Positions 52,569 to 62,026 are shown, counted from the first letter of the stretch. The stretch: DNA of 64,000 nt from Gloeocapsa sp. PCC 7428 (GCF_000317555.1 NC_019745.1:4650001-4714000); one strand, 5' to 3'. Notes: generated by a model not told the origin, from the letters alone. Numbers and translations: made by a program.

Positions 52569-53369
52569 ATGACACAACAATCTCCATTATTCGTTTCAGC
52601 AATTGTTGTTTTTGATATTGATGGCGTGGTGCGCGATGTCAGTAATTCTTATCGACGGGCGATCGCAGATACCGTAGAACACTTCACGCAAGGCGCGTAT
52701 CGTCCATCTTTAGCTGATATTGACGTTCTCAAATCCGAAGGTATCTGGAATAATGATTGGGAAGCGTCGCAAGAGTTAATTTACCGTTACTTTGAGGCGC
52801 AAGGTCAAGGGCGCAATTCAATTAAGCTAGATTACCAAGAAATCGTTAACTTCTTTCAATCTCGTTATCGCGGTACCGATCCCGAAAATTGGACAGGGTA
52901 TATTTGCAATGAACCACTGCTGTTACAAAGTCATTATCTAAACGATCTGAGTAGCGCTGGTATCGCTTGGGGATTTTTTAGTGGTGCGACGCGAGGTTCG
53001 GCAAATTATGTGTTGGAAAAACGTTTAGGCTTGCAATCTCCGGTTTTAATCGCGATGGAAGATGCACCGAGTAAACCCGATCCGACAGGGCTAATCGCCA
53101 CAGTGCAACAACTCACAAAAGATACACTTGACAATTCGACTCCTGTGGTATATGTGGGAGATACAGTCGCAGATATGTACACGGTAGAAAAAGCGCGATC
53201 GCTCGATTCAAATCGCGGTTGGATTGGTGTTGGCGTCTTACCGCCACACGTTCAAGAATCACCGCAACGGCGCGATGCGTATGCACAAACGCTGAGAGTC
53301 GCAGGCGCGAAAGTTGTTTTTGACAATGTACAGCAATTAACTCCTCGCGAAATTCAAAAACTGGTGTGA
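52569..53369 (+). CDS. HAD-superfamily hydrolase of the cyanobacterial TIGR01548 type
   Basis: The protein has 266 residues. HAD motif I is VVFDIDGVVRD (nucleophile Asp and acid/base Asp). Motif III/IV is VYVGDTVADMYTVEKA near residue 200, preceded by the conserved MEDAPSKPDPTGL. The family has been compared with histidinol-phosphate or phosphoglycolate-type phosphatases, but the substrate is unknown. Its last 16 bp overlap the convergent glycosyltransferase gene. Confidence 0.85.
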   Translation: MTQQSPLFVSAIVVFDIDGVVRDVSNSYRRAIADTVEHFTQGAYRPSLADIDVLKSEGIWNNDWEASQELIYRYFEAQGQGRNSIKLDYQEIVNFFQSRYRGTDPENWTGYICNEPLLLQSHYLNDLSSAGIAWGFFSGATRGSANYVLEKRLGLQSPVLIAMEDAPSKPDPTGLIATVQQLTKDTLDNSTPVVYVGDTVADMYTVEKARSLDSNRGWIGVGVLPPHVQESPQRRDAYAQTLRVAGAKVVFDNVQQLTPREIQKLV

Positions 53370-54634
53370 AGGACAGATTTTCCGGTGGCGATCGCTTGTT
53401 CAATAATATCCGCAGCGCGACGCACTCCACCCGCTTGCTGAATAGCTTGTTGTAGTCTGAGTGCATTTTGTTTATAAGATGCTTCTGTCAGTACTTGTTG
53501 TATTGCAGCTTTGAGTTTAGGTACACTCAATTTTGATAACGATACAAATTCTCCCGTTTTTGTCCAAGCAATCCGCGCTGCAACGCCTGGTTGATCGTTC
53601 GTGATTGGTATCGCAACCATCGGGACACCTTGACTCAACGATTCTAAAGCTGTATTTAACCCTGCATGAGTGATTGTTAATGTTGCTTTTTGTAGCAGTT
53701 CGAGTTGCGGTGCATATTGTACAACAAGTGGTTTTCCAGGAAGTTCGGGTAAGGTTTCGGGAGTACTTCCACCCCCAAGTGAAATCACTAATTGAACGTC
53801 TAAGTCCTCACACGCGGCGGCGATCGCCTGAAAAATTTTCTGCTGTTGATTTTGCAACGTTCCCATCGAAGCATAAATCAGTGGTTGTCCGGTTAATTTT
53901 TCATACGGAAAAGGTATTGGTTTGCGTCCTGTGGGATCGACAAAAGGTCCGGTAAAGTGAAAACATTCAGGTAAGCGCGTCCGAGGAAACTCAAATTCTG
54001 CGGGTTGCTGGCTAATTTGTGCTAAATCAGATAACGAGTCTGCGACCTTTTTGTAAAGCGGTAAATTCCACTTGCGGTGATACTCATCTAATACTTCGCG
54101 CACCGGTTGTGCTACGCGCTCTAACACTGCATAAGTGATACCATTGCGGAGTAATGCCCACCAAGCCGTATTACGTTGCCACGGTGTCACAAAAGGCGGA
54201 ATTCCAGGTTCTTGGTTGAGAATCAGCGCATTGCAGATCGTAATAAAAGGAATATTTAAATGCTTTGCGACAGTTGCGCTTTCTGGCGACACCTGATCGA
54301 CTAACAGCGCTTCGATTCCAGTTGATGTGATAATTTCTGGAGCATCACGCAGAATGATTGTGCCACCTTGTTTGATCAGATCGAGGGTAAAAGCGATCGC
54401 CTTCAAGCTACTGAGTTGACCGAGTTGTGCAAATTTTTGCGCGAGTACCCCAGGGGGAAACTCTTTTTCCCCAATCGCTTGAAACTCTAACCCTGCGGCT
54501 AATGCTTGCGATTCGAGTTCGGGAACTTGAATTAAGGTGACACGATGTTTGCGTCGCACTAACTCCTTACCTAATGCCGTCATCGGATTGAGATGTCCAG
54601 GAGAACTGGGGCAAAGAATGCCGAAATGTGTCAT
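53354..54634 (-). CDS. UGT/MGT-type family 1 glycosyltransferase
   Basis: The protein has 426 residues and a GT-B fold. The N-terminal domain opens HFGILCPSSPGHLNPMTALG. The C-terminal donor-binding region has QYAPQLELLQKATLTITHAG and LNTALESLSQGVPMVAIPIT, with ITNDQPGVAARI in the place of the PSPG-like motif. It resembles zeaxanthin glucosyltransferase CrtX and macrolide glycosyltransferases. A carotenoid or other lipid glycoside product is plausible, but specificity cannot be read. There is no neighbouring carotenoid gene. Confidence 0.87.
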   Translation of the reverse strand: MTHFGILCPSSPGHLNPMTALGKELVRRKHRVTLIQVPELESQALAAGLEFQAIGEKEFPPGVLAQKFAQLGQLSSLKAIAFTLDLIKQGGTIILRDAPEIITSTGIEALLVDQVSPESATVAKHLNIPFITICNALILNQEPGIPPFVTPWQRNTAWWALLRNGITYAVLERVAQPVREVLDEYHRKWNLPLYKKVADSLSDLAQISQQPAEFEFPRTRLPECFHFTGPFVDPTGRKPIPFPYEKLTGQPLIYASMGTLQNQQQKIFQAIAAACEDLDVQLVISLGGGSTPETLPELPGKPLVVQYAPQLELLQKATLTITHAGLNTALESLSQGVPMVAIPITNDQPGVAARIAWTKTGEFVSLSKLSVPKLKAAIQQVLTEASYKQNALRLQQAIQQAGGVRRAADIIEQAIATGKSVLHTSF

Positions 54635-54636
54635 AT

Positions 54637-54805
54637 TCTTAGGGGTCGGAGGTCAGGGATCGGAGGTCAGGGTTATTAAGAAGCCTGCCGACTAAAGTCG
54701 GGGCTATTTACACGAAGTGTGCCTGCGCACACTTTCGATGTGAGGTTTAAGGGGAAAATATGCTTTACTTGTAGTCCACGCAGGTGGACTTTGTTTGCCT
54801 AGCAG
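54637..54805. repeat. Repeat cluster upstream of the glycosyltransferase gene
   Basis: It contains three different units in a row. First come GGGGTCGGAGGTCAGGGATC then GGAGGTCAGGG (54640-54670). Next is the GCCGACTAAAGTCGGGGCT / ACGAAGTGTGCCTGCGCACAC module (54683-54738). Last is GTCCACGCAGGTGGACTTTG (54775-54794), itself a hairpin. The region is intergenic between glycosyltransferase and TPR genes. Confidence 0.7.
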
Positions 54806-54833
54806 GATATTCATTCACTAAGCGTTTATTGAG

Positions 54834-55634
54834 CTACGATTTCAATTTTTGAAACTTCTCTAATGCGGCTACCATGACAGGAGGCCAACGACGTATCTTT
54901 GCTACCCAATTGATATCTTGATAGCGTTGATCGAGTCCTATTGCTGATACCCAATTACTTTCAGCTTCGCCTTGTTTACCTTGTTCCCAATACGCCGCAG
55001 TTAATGCAGCGCGCATATCGGCAAAGCTAGGATATTTGCGGATAATATTGCGCATATTGCGGATTGCTTCGTCTTTTTTACCAACTTGATACAAGGCTAA
55101 GGCATAATTCGCACGAGCAAAGGCAAAATTGGGCGCGATTTCAGTTGATTTACGATAGTCAGCGATCGCCTCTTCCCATTGTCCTAACCCAGCTTCGGCA
55201 TTACCGCGATTGTTGTACGCCATTGCATCATTCGGATCAATTTCGAGGACGCGATTATAGTCAGCGATCGCCTCTTCCCATCGTCCTAATCCTTCATACG
55301 CCGTTCCGCGATTTAAGTAAGGATCGGGTGCATTTGGGGCTAATTCTACAGATTTATTGTAGTCGGCTAGCGCTTCATCAAGTTTGTTTTGACTGACTCT
55401 TGCGTTTCCTCGGTTACTCCAAGCGGCGGGGTTGTCCGGAAACAAGTCAATAATTTGCGTCCAGTAAGTTTCTGCGGTGGCGAAATCTCCGCTATTCGTA
55501 GCATTTAAAGCTTGTTGGGCTAAACTGTCGAGTTGTTGAAATTGTTCTGCTGTAATTTGTGGTTGGGATTGCGCTAATGCTGGCGTTGTTACCCCAAGCA
55601 AAAGTATTAAGAAAATTATGATTAGTCGTATCAT
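54834..55634 (-). CDS. Secreted TPR protein
   Basis: The protein has 266 residues. The signal peptide is LIIIFLILLLGVTTPALAQS. At least four TPR units follow, such as PAAWSNRGNARVSQNKLDEA and AMAYNNRGNAEAGLGQWEEA. The C-terminal stretch DINWVAKIRRWPPVMVAALE is typical of a cyanobacterial/plastid TPR family of unknown role. Two units show recent duplication (QWEEAIADY and RWEEAIADY with near-identical DNA near 55160 and 55265). Confidence 0.87.
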   Translation of the reverse strand: MIRLIIIFLILLLGVTTPALAQSQPQITAEQFQQLDSLAQQALNATNSGDFATAETYWTQIIDLFPDNPAAWSNRGNARVSQNKLDEALADYNKSVELAPNAPDPYLNRGTAYEGLGRWEEAIADYNRVLEIDPNDAMAYNNRGNAEAGLGQWEEAIADYRKSTEIAPNFAFARANYALALYQVGKKDEAIRNMRNIIRKYPSFADMRAALTAAYWEQGKQGEAESNWVSAIGLDQRYQDINWVAKIRRWPPVMVAALEKFQKLKS

Positions 55635-55754
55635 CTGGATTTATCTGTATCTAAATAATTTCATAAAATCTATATAGGTTCTTTGGTCAGGCAAGATGCC
55701 TAACCCACAAAAGCTGAATTAAGCCCAGATAATGACAAGCGGTGATGGATAATT

Positions 55755-55797
55755 AAATTTAAGCACCAATTACCCATTACCCATTACCAAGTTCCAT
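55755..55797. repeat. CACCAATTACCCATTACCCATTACC repeat
   Basis: A tandem ATTACCC unit stands 3 bp downstream of the ruvB stop (minus strand). It belongs to the family also found at 9175, 39341 and 63905. Confidence 0.7.
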
Positions 55798-55799
55798 GC

Positions 55800-56888
55800 T
55801 TATGGTAGTAGAGAAAGTTGCTCGTTGGGTGGATTAAAACCTAAGTGCTGATAAGCCGCAGGGCTAGCAACTCGACCGCGAGGTGTTCGCTGAAGATAAC
55901 CGATTTGCATCAAATACGGTTCGTACACTTCCTCAATTGTTTGCGTATCTTCTCCTGTCGCTGCTGCCATTGTTTCAATTCCTACAGGTCCTCCATTAAA
56001 CTGTTCAATCATCACACGCAGCATTTGGCGATCTGTCCAATCTAAACCACAAGGATCGACTTGAAATAATGTTAAGGCTTCGGCTGCAACGCTTTGGTCG
56101 ATTGTTCCCGCAGATTTCACTTCAGCGTAGTCGCGCACGCGTTTGAGTAAGCGATTGGCGATTCTTGGTGTTCCGCGCGATCGCCGTGCAATTTCTAGCG
56201 CCCCATCATCGGTAATTGTGGTTTGGAGTAGCTGTGCAGTGCGCAAAACGATTTGACTGAGTTCGTCAGGTTGATAAAACCGCAATCGTTGCACTAATCC
56301 AAAGCGATCGCGTAATGGTGATGAAAGCGAACCGGCGCGTGTTGTCGCCCCCACCAATGTAAACCGTTGCAAGGGTATACTGCGCGATTTGGCACTCGCA
56401 CCTTTACCGGTGGTAATATCAACGCGAAAATCTTCCATCGCCGGATACAAAATTTCTTCCGCCATGCGCGATAGCCGATGAATTTCATCGATAAATAACA
56501 CATCGCCTGGTTGCAACCCAACAAGAAGCCCTACAATATCTCGTGGACGTTCTAAAGCTGGCGCACTGGTGATTTTGCAATTGACACCCATTTCTGCGGC
56601 TAAAATCAGCGCCATTGTGGTTTTTCCCAAACCAGGGGGACCGTACAATAGCAAGTGGTCGAGGGTTTCACCTCTAGCTTTTGCCGCTTTTAGGGCAATA
56701 TCGAGAACTTCTTTTAAGTCTTTTTGACCGATGTAATCAGCAAATTTTTGGGGGCGAATGCTTTCTTCTTGTTTACCATGCTCATCTACCATCGCTTTTG
56801 GTTGTAAAAGTTCCTCGCGCTGGCGTGTGGTTCGAGGATTGCGGCGTTCCGGTTCCGAGTGAGATTGCTTAGAAGAAATTATCGCCAT
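55800..56888 (-). CDS. ruvB: Holliday junction branch migration helicase RuvB
   Basis: This AAA+ motor drives branch migration with RuvA. The protein has 362 residues, with Walker [10 protein letters not shown], Walker [11 protein letters not shown] and sensor 1 [20 protein letters not shown]. The C-terminal winged helix is [20 protein letters not shown], with [15 protein letters not shown]. The N-terminal 45-residue extension is common in cyanobacteria. It is divergent from hisF. Confidence 0.96.
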   Translation of the reverse strand: MAIISSKQSHSEPERRNPRTTRQREELLQPKAMVDEHGKQEESIRPQKFADYIGQKDLKEVLDIALKAAKARGETLDHLLLYGPPGLGKTTMALILAAEMGVNCKITSAPALERPRDIVGLLVGLQPGDVLFIDEIHRLSRMAEEILYPAMEDFRVDITTGKGASAKSRSIPLQRFTLVGATTRAGSLSSPLRDRFGLVQRLRFYQPDELSQIVLRTAQLLQTTITDDGALEIARRSRGTPRIANRLLKRVRDYAEVKSAGTIDQSVAAEALTLFQVDPCGLDWTDRQMLRVMIEQFNGGPVGIETMAAATGEDTQTIEEVYEPYLMQIGYLQRTPRGRVASPAAYQHLGFNPPNEQLSLLP

Positions 56889-56962
56889 GATTAAAAATTT
56901 AAAAATCGATCATATAAATTAATTGTGCTTTGATCGTTACACTACTAACACAGGAGCGGACA

Positions 56963-57736
56963 ATGCTAGCAAAAAGAATTCTTCCTTGTTTGGATGTCAA
57001 AGCAGGGAGAGTCGTTAAAGGAGTGAACTTTGTCAATTTACAAGATGCAGGCGATCCAGTTGAACTTGCCAAAGTTTATAACGAAGCGGGGGCGGATGAA
57101 CTCGTGTTTCTCGATATTACCGCAACGCATGAAGACCGCGACATTATTATCGATGTGGTGTATCGAACTGCGGAGCAAGTGTTTATGCCTTTGACGGTGG
57201 GTGGTGGAATTCAATCCTTAGAACAAATTAAAAGTTTGTTAAGAGCCGGAGCCGATAAAGTCAGTATCAATTCGGCTGCTGTACGACAACCTGACTTGAT
57301 TGACCGCGCCAGCGATCGCTTTGGCAATCAGTGTATAGTCATTGCTATAGATGCACGACAAAGGCAAGATGCTACCAACCCTGGCTGGGATGTGTATGTT
57401 CGCGGCGGACGGGAAAATACTGGCATCGATGCACTTGCTTGGGCGAAAGAAGTTGCCCAGCGTGGGGCGGGTGAGTTACTTGTAACAAGTATGGATGCGG
57501 ATGGTACGCAGGCTGGATACGACCTGGAATTAACGCGGGCGATCGCAGAGGTTGTTGAGATTCCTGTTATCGCCTCTGGTGGTGCTGGTAACTGCGAACA
57601 TATTCACGCAGCGCTGACTCAAGGTAAAGCTGAAGCTGCTTTACTTGCATCGCTGTTACATTACGGTCAGTTAAGTGTTCGGGAAATTAAGGATTATTTA
57701 CGCGATCGCGGTTGTCCTATTCGTCTAGCAGCTTAA
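56963..57736 (+). CDS. hisF: Imidazole glycerol phosphate synthase cyclase subunit HisF
   Basis: The enzyme works with the HisH glutaminase to turn PRFAR into imidazole glycerol phosphate and AICAR. The protein has 257 residues from ATG 56963, with CAGGAGCGG as ribosome-binding site; an in-frame start at 56930 is unlikely. Motifs are [20 protein letters not shown] (catalytic Asp11), [15 protein letters not shown] (catalytic Asp about 130) and IASGGAGN. HisA is encoded 18 kb away in this window. Confidence 0.96.
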   Translation: MLAKRILPCLDVKAGRVVKGVNFVNLQDAGDPVELAKVYNEAGADELVFLDITATHEDRDIIIDVVYRTAEQVFMPLTVGGGIQSLEQIKSLLRAGADKVSINSAAVRQPDLIDRASDRFGNQCIVIAIDARQRQDATNPGWDVYVRGGRENTGIDALAWAKEVAQRGAGELLVTSMDADGTQAGYDLELTRAIAEVVEIPVIASGGAGNCEHIHAALTQGKAEAALLASLLHYGQLSVREIKDYLRDRGCPIRLAA

Positions 57737-57815
57737 CAATTTACTTAGATTTCCTTTCGGGCACATTGTAAATTTTCTTGTTAAGATATATGAATAAGAA
57801 TTAATTTTTTCAAAA

Positions 57816-58010
57816 ATGCTGATACCAATTCTCATATTCGACGTAGCGTTAGTGGCTTGGTCACTGCATTTGATGGAAGAAGCGTTCTATCACAAAGAGT
57901 TTTCTTTGATGTTAGCAGGAACTTTAGTCGCGCTTGCCGCAGCGGCGATGTTGGTAGTCTATTTTCTCATGGGCAACTGCATGACGTATCTGTTGAGTGC
58001 TTCAGGATGA
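57816..58010 (+). CDS. Small two-helix membrane protein, unknown function
   Basis: The protein has 64 residues and two hydrophobic segments (LIPILIFDVALVAWSLHLM and MLAGTLVALAAAAMLVVYFL) joined by EEAFYHKEFS. Its compact layout and the clear start at ATG 57816 suggest a real gene. I do not know the family. It lies between hisF and tRNA-Ala. Confidence 0.6.
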   Translation: MLIPILIFDVALVAWSLHLMEEAFYHKEFSLMLAGTLVALAAAAMLVVYFLMGNCMTYLLSASG

Positions 58011-58062
58011 ACGCTAACTTGACAATATCAGCATTATTCGGTCATAATACGAAACGCTCAAG

Positions 58063-58135
58063 GGGTTATAGCTCAGTTGGTAGAGCACCTCAATGGCATT
58101 GAGGGGGTCAGCGGTTCGAATCCGCTTAGCTCCAT
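58063..58135 (+). tRNA. tRNA-Ala (anticodon GGC)
   Basis: The 73-nt cloverleaf has acceptor GGGGTTA pairing with TAGCTCC (one G-U) and D-arm AGCTCAGTTGGTAGAGC. The anticodon stem CCTCA/TGAGG encloses loop ATGGCAT with anticodon GGC. The T-arm is AGCGGTTCGAATCCGCT, and the discriminator is A. CCA is not encoded, as is common in cyanobacteria. A short T run follows. Confidence 0.96.
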
Positions 58136-58190
58136 TTTTGAACGAACCTTACTAGGCACTGAGGAAAGAGATAGGGAGATTTTCTCAATA

Positions 58191-58389
58191 TGACTTACGC
58201 AATCTTAGCGTTTTAATCAGAACCAAGACTTGGGGGCTTCCCCCATTCCCCCCATCGGGGGACGCCAGTCGCTACAACGGGGGAAACCCCCGCAACGCGC
58301 TGACTTACGGTTGCGTCCCCCAAACCCCCTCCAAAGAAGCGGCTACTTGTGAAGCAGCTATTGTTTGGGGTAGCTGTTGCGTAAGTCCT
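58191..58389. mobile_element. MITE-like element with GACTTACGCAA inverted ends
   Basis: Left end GACTTACGCAA (58193-58203) and right end TTGCGTAAGTC (58377-58387) are perfect 11-bp inverted repeats, about 195 bp apart outside to outside. The interior is G/C-tract rich: GGGGGCTTCCCCCATTCCCC, CGGGGGAAACCCCCGC and CCCCCAAACCCCCTCC, with strong internal hairpins and no open frame. Such non-autonomous elements are frequent in cyanobacteria. It lies between tRNA-Ala and the 3' end of the DUF1980 gene. Confidence 0.7.
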
Positions 58390-58426
58390 GCTCGAATTGC
58401 TTTAGGTATGTGAGGTACAGATATAT

Positions 58427-58900
58427 CTAGAATACGCCGTTGATGTATCTTTTTTTAGGTTGAGAAATTGATTTAATTTTTTTGGGAATGATCGCTAAAG
58501 TTGCTTTGGCTTGGATGTTTTGAACTGCGAAGTAGCCTTGTATGCGTAGCCAAGAGTTGGGAGTAAAGGTTGCTGCATGGGGTGTATAAACAGGTAATCC
58601 GAGTGGTACGGTATCGGCTAAACAGCAACGAATGATGTGTCGCGCAAGAATGAATTGTTCAGGCGATTTTGTTTGCTGTACGAATCCTATGAGATCGACG
58701 GGTTCGCCAGGAAATGTTTCTAAGGGATCTTTGACTGAGGAAATTAAACGCCGCCATTGCAAAATATTGCGTTTATACGGATTTGGTTCTTCATGCGCAG
58801 GTTCGGCGTATTGCCAAATATCAATTGCTGGTTTTTCTGTAAGTGCAATTCCTGTCACTCGTTTGGTAACTTCTTGTAGTAATTGAAGTGATTTGTGCAT
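58427..58900 (-). CDS. DUF1980 / TIGR03943-like soluble domain protein, lacking the membrane half
   Basis: The protein has 157 residues. The C-terminal 105 or so match the extracytoplasmic half of TIGR03943 (YcgQ-like) proteins: GEPVDLIGFVQQ, FILARHIIRCCLADTVPLGL with the conserved Cys pair, SWLRIQGYF, and the ending SQPKKRYI. Full family members have an N-terminal membrane region and about 240-280 residues. Here the N-terminus (MHKSLQLLQEVTKRVTGIAL) is soluble and unrelated. Only 64 bp separate it from the ABC operon end, so there is no room for the missing part. It may be truncated or a cytosolic variant. Confidence 0.6.
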   Translation of the reverse strand: MHKSLQLLQEVTKRVTGIALTEKPAIDIWQYAEPAHEEPNPYKRNILQWRRLISSVKDPLETFPGEPVDLIGFVQQTKSPEQFILARHIIRCCLADTVPLGLPVYTPHAATFTPNSWLRIQGYFAVQNIQAKATLAIIPKKIKSISQPKKRYINGVF

Positions 58901-58964
58901 TGCAATTATAGTTTCTGTAATTGAATTAGCTAGTGGTTAGTTGCTAACCACGCCTCACTACCCA

Positions 58965-59771
58965 TTACTTAATCCGAGTATCAAGCATTTCGGCTAATTC
59001 TTGTTCGGCGAATGCTTTAGTGACTTCTGAACGTAAGTGTTCGACAAACATAGCGCGATGGCGTTCAAATTCTGCGCTAATGACATCACGCGGACGTGGC
59101 ATATTAATTTTGACACTTTCTAGTACCCTGCCTGGACGCGCTGTGAGAATTATCACGCGATCTGCTAAAAAAACGGCTTCATCAATGTGGTGCGTTACAA
59201 ATATGACGGTTTTGTTTGTGCCTTGCCAAATATCGAGCAAAAACTTTTGCATATTGTATCGAGTTTGTACATCTAAAGCGGCAAAAGGCTCGTCCATAAG
59301 AATAATATCGGCTCCTAAACATAACGCACGCGCGATGCAAGCACGTTGTTGCATTCCCCCTGAAAGTTGATGCGGGTATTTATTCGCGAAGTTACGTAAA
59401 CCCACTTCGCTCAAAAAGTGTTGCGCGCGTCGATAGCGTTCTTTTTTGTTGATTCCTTTTAACGTGAGTCCGAAAGCAACGTTATCAATTAAAGATAACC
59501 AGGGTAACAGTGAAGGTTGTTGAAAAATTAACGAGCGATCGCTTTGTGGTGCTTTGACGGGTTGACCATTATAGAAAATAGTACCACTTGTTGGCTTTTC
59601 TAGTCCAGCAATCATTGCTAGTAGCGTACTTTTGCCACAACCACTCGGTCCAATAATCACAACAAATTCACCCGAATCGACAGAAAAACTAATGTCATCG
59701 AGTGCGAGTACTTCATCTGCTGTTCCCATTCCCCAAGCTTTACTGAGGTGCTGACAGACAATTTCACCCAT
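58965..59771 (-). CDS. ABC transporter ATP-binding protein, nitrate/sulfonate/taurine type
   Basis: The protein has 268 residues from ATG 59771 (MGEIVCQHLSKAWGMG); the five residues upstream are less likely. It shows Walker A GPSGCGKSTLL, Q-loop IFQQPSLLPWL, signature LSGGMQQRACIARAL, Walker B IILMDEPFAALD and H-loop VTHHIDEA. It is similar to SsuB/TauB/ThiZ. It is the last gene of the order substrate-binding protein, permease, ATPase. Confidence 0.92.
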   Translation of the reverse strand: MGEIVCQHLSKAWGMGTADEVLALDDISFSVDSGEFVVIIGPSGCGKSTLLAMIAGLEKPTSGTIFYNGQPVKAPQSDRSLIFQQPSLLPWLSLIDNVAFGLTLKGINKKERYRRAQHFLSEVGLRNFANKYPHQLSGGMQQRACIARALCLGADIILMDEPFAALDVQTRYNMQKFLLDIWQGTNKTVIFVTHHIDEAVFLADRVIILTARPGRVLESVKINMPRPRDVISAEFERHRAMFVEHLRSEVTKAFAEQELAEMLDTRIK

Positions 59772-59786
59772 TGGTGTTTCCCTCAT

Positions 59787-60683
59787 TTAAATTTGAGCGT
59801 TACTCTTCCACCACAGCACGCGCTTTTGAATTTGAGCAAATCCGGTGTCTAGCAGGTATCCCACAATCCCAATCATTGCCATACCCAAAAACATCAAGCG
59901 CGCATTAAACATCTGTCGCCCTACCATGACGATCGCACCTAATCCGGTGTTGACTCCTACCATTTCTGCGGCTAGTACCGCCATCCATGCACCAAATAAG
60001 TTCATCCGCAGAATGACAAATAAATCTGGAATAATCGCCGGAATGATGATGTGACGCATTACCTGGCTGCGATTTGCACCGAGTACCCGCGCCGTGTTGA
60101 TGTAAATTTGCTCGACTTTATTAATGCTATTAATCGTACCCAGCGTCAGAATAAAGAAAATACCCACAAACACAACAAAAATCGCCGCGCTGTCACCAAT
60201 GCCAAACGCCAGAATTGCTAAGGGAATCCAAGCAACCGGTGCAATTGGAGCAAGTAAGGTAATGACTGGTAAAGTAAGCTTACCGAAGATATTGAAGTAA
60301 GACGCTAAACAACCAAAGACAAGTGCAGCAACAAAACCTAGCGAAATTCCAATGAGTACGCGTTTGAGCGTGGCGGCGATCGCAGTTAATGCAACAAAAT
60401 TAGCGCCTGTGCGTTCTACTCCGATTCTTGGTGTTAAAAACTGTTGTTGATTGCCAATTTCTGCTAAAAATTGATGCGGCGGTGGCAAGATCAATGTATT
60501 GACTAACCCCATTAGTGTTAACAGTTCCCAAATGCCAATAAATAAACCAATAGAAAGAATCCACCAGCCAGCATTGATCGCAAATTCTTTTACATTATTT
60601 CGCAGTTTAGAACGCTGTTTTTTTTGGTTAGTTTGTGTTGTAAATTGACTATCAGTATCTGAAGTACGTTTTGATTTCAACAT
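59787..60683 (-). CDS. ABC transporter permease, SsuC/TauC type
   Basis: The protein has 298 residues and six membrane helices. The cytoplasmic EAA-like loop is TARVLGANRSQVMRHIIIPA, followed by IIPDLFVILRMNLFGAWMAV. The hydrophilic, Lys/Thr/Gln-rich N-terminus of about 30 residues is unusual but not unique. It lies 15 bp upstream of the ATPase gene. Confidence 0.92.
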   Translation of the reverse strand: MLKSKRTSDTDSQFTTQTNQKKQRSKLRNNVKEFAINAGWWILSIGLFIGIWELLTLMGLVNTLILPPPHQFLAEIGNQQQFLTPRIGVERTGANFVALTAIAATLKRVLIGISLGFVAALVFGCLASYFNIFGKLTLPVITLLAPIAPVAWIPLAILAFGIGDSAAIFVVFVGIFFILTLGTINSINKVEQIYINTARVLGANRSQVMRHIIIPAIIPDLFVILRMNLFGAWMAVLAAEMVGVNTGLGAIVMVGRQMFNARLMFLGMAMIGIVGYLLDTGFAQIQKRVLWWKSNAQI

Positions 60684-60773
60684 AATTTATTATCAATTTA
60701 TTTGAAATAACAACTAATTCATAATTAATTTTTCTCCTCTGCTTCCTCTGCCCCTCTGCTTCTCTACTTCCTA

Positions 60774-61805
60774 CTACGCTGCTTCTGTTTTTACGCGCAC
60801 GCGTTGCCACAACTCTGGGCTTTCTTGAATGACTTGCTCTAGTAAAGAAAAATTGACAAAATTGTTGTCAGGTTTTTGATTGATGTAGTTCAACGCCATC
60901 ATACTTTCTGCACGCGAATACATAAAATCACGTTTGTTACGAATATCGACTCCTGGGGGTTGTGCTTGTGCTGCTTGCAGTAGACTTGCTATATCTGTTT
61001 TGTAGTATTTATCGATTGTTGTTTGTGCTGCTTCTTCAAAGTTATTTTCGATTAAATATTGCGCTTCAAAAAAAGTACGGATGACGTTTTTCACAACTTC
61101 TGGTTCGTTTTGAATCAGTTCATTTCGTGCTGCTACTACGCAATCGGGATATCCAGCGCCATAGATATCGGTTCCGTCTCCGAGTACGTTACCATTTGTT
61201 GAAGTTTTGGCTTTGGTGGCGTAAGGTTCAATGCTACTAATGGCATCAACCTGCCCAGCTAAGTAAGCGTTGAGAACTTCGGTGGAATCGCCAAAGTAAA
61301 CCATTTCTACATCGCTGTAGCTCATGTTTTCGCGTTGCAGATAGTCGTATACAATGATGTCTAAAGTATCGGCTTGAAAGGTACCGATTTTTCTACCTTT
61401 GAGGTCTTGGAAACTTTTGAATTCTGGCTTGGCGACGACTATTAGCCCTTCAATGCCACTTCCGGCAACAACTTGAAAAGATGCGCCTTGAGTGTAGGCG
61501 GCGATCGCATTTGTAAATGGAATGACTGCCATTTCGACTTGCCCTGTAGCTAACTGCGCGGCAATATCTGCGTTAAAAGGAGTTAAAGCGGTTGTGCCAC
61601 TAAAACCGTATTTCTCGAATAGTTGTTTTTCTGAAGCGTAGAACAAGGGTAAGTTGCAAAGTCCGCTGCCGTGCGAAAATCTGATGGTGCGATTGCCTGA
61701 AGTGCTTGTTTGATTGTTGCTGCACGCATTGAGTAAGATTGGGGCGATCGCTGCTGCTATTCCCATTCCTAAGAAGCGGCGGCGATTGGGGCGAATACTA
61801 AGCAT
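60774..61805 (-). CDS. Lipoprotein substrate-binding protein, NMT1/SsuA-like
   Basis: The protein has 343 residues. A twin-arginine-like, lipoprotein-type N-terminus (RPNRRRFLGMGIAAAIAPIL then LLNAC) precedes the periplasmic-binding fold. This has PLFYASEKQLFEKYGF, VEMAVIPFTNAIAAYTQG, DLKGRKIGTFQADTLDIIVY and AYLAGQVDAISSIEPYA, typical of the NMT1/THI5-SsuA family. Ligands in this family include sulfonates, nitrate, riboflavin and pyrimidine precursors. The nearby amidohydrolase points to a nitrogen heterocycle, which is inference. Confidence 0.9.
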   Translation of the reverse strand: MLSIRPNRRRFLGMGIAAAIAPILLNACSNNQTSTSGNRTIRFSHGSGLCNLPLFYASEKQLFEKYGFSGTTALTPFNADIAAQLATGQVEMAVIPFTNAIAAYTQGASFQVVAGSGIEGLIVVAKPEFKSFQDLKGRKIGTFQADTLDIIVYDYLQRENMSYSDVEMVYFGDSTEVLNAYLAGQVDAISSIEPYATKAKTSTNGNVLGDGTDIYGAGYPDCVVAARNELIQNEPEVVKNVIRTFFEAQYLIENNFEEAAQTTIDKYYKTDIASLLQAAQAQPPGVDIRNKRDFMYSRAESMMALNYINQKPDNNFVNFSLLEQVIQESPELWQRVRVKTEAA

Positions 61806-61841
61806 GATGTTTTTTCTGGTTTATTAACTAAGTTTTTTAGA

Positions 61842-61890
61842 AACGAACCACAAAGGACACATAGACGCGTCAGCGGCTTCCCGTAGGGTA
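61842..61890 (+). repeat. Intergenic copy of the repeat found inside coaT
   Basis: AACGAACCACAAAGGACACA then TAGACGCGTCAGCGGCTTCC and CGTAGGGTA lies between the binding-protein and amidohydrolase genes. It is nearly identical to the segment at 45211-45260. A CTCCTCTGCTTCCTCTGC unit (61973-61990) follows. Confidence 0.85.
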
Positions 61891-62026
61891 GAACGCAAAG
61901 CAAAGAGTTAGTAAGGGATTTGTGTGGAGTATCTGAAGATGATTTCATGAAATTAAGAACTACAAATAACTTCTCCTCTGCTTCCTCTGCACCCTATATG
62001 TATTAACCTTGAAAAACTTTATGACT

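Noticed and set aside
57857-58102. 81-codon frame running into tRNA-Ala
   Set aside because: It overlaps the better small membrane protein in another frame and ends inside the tRNA.
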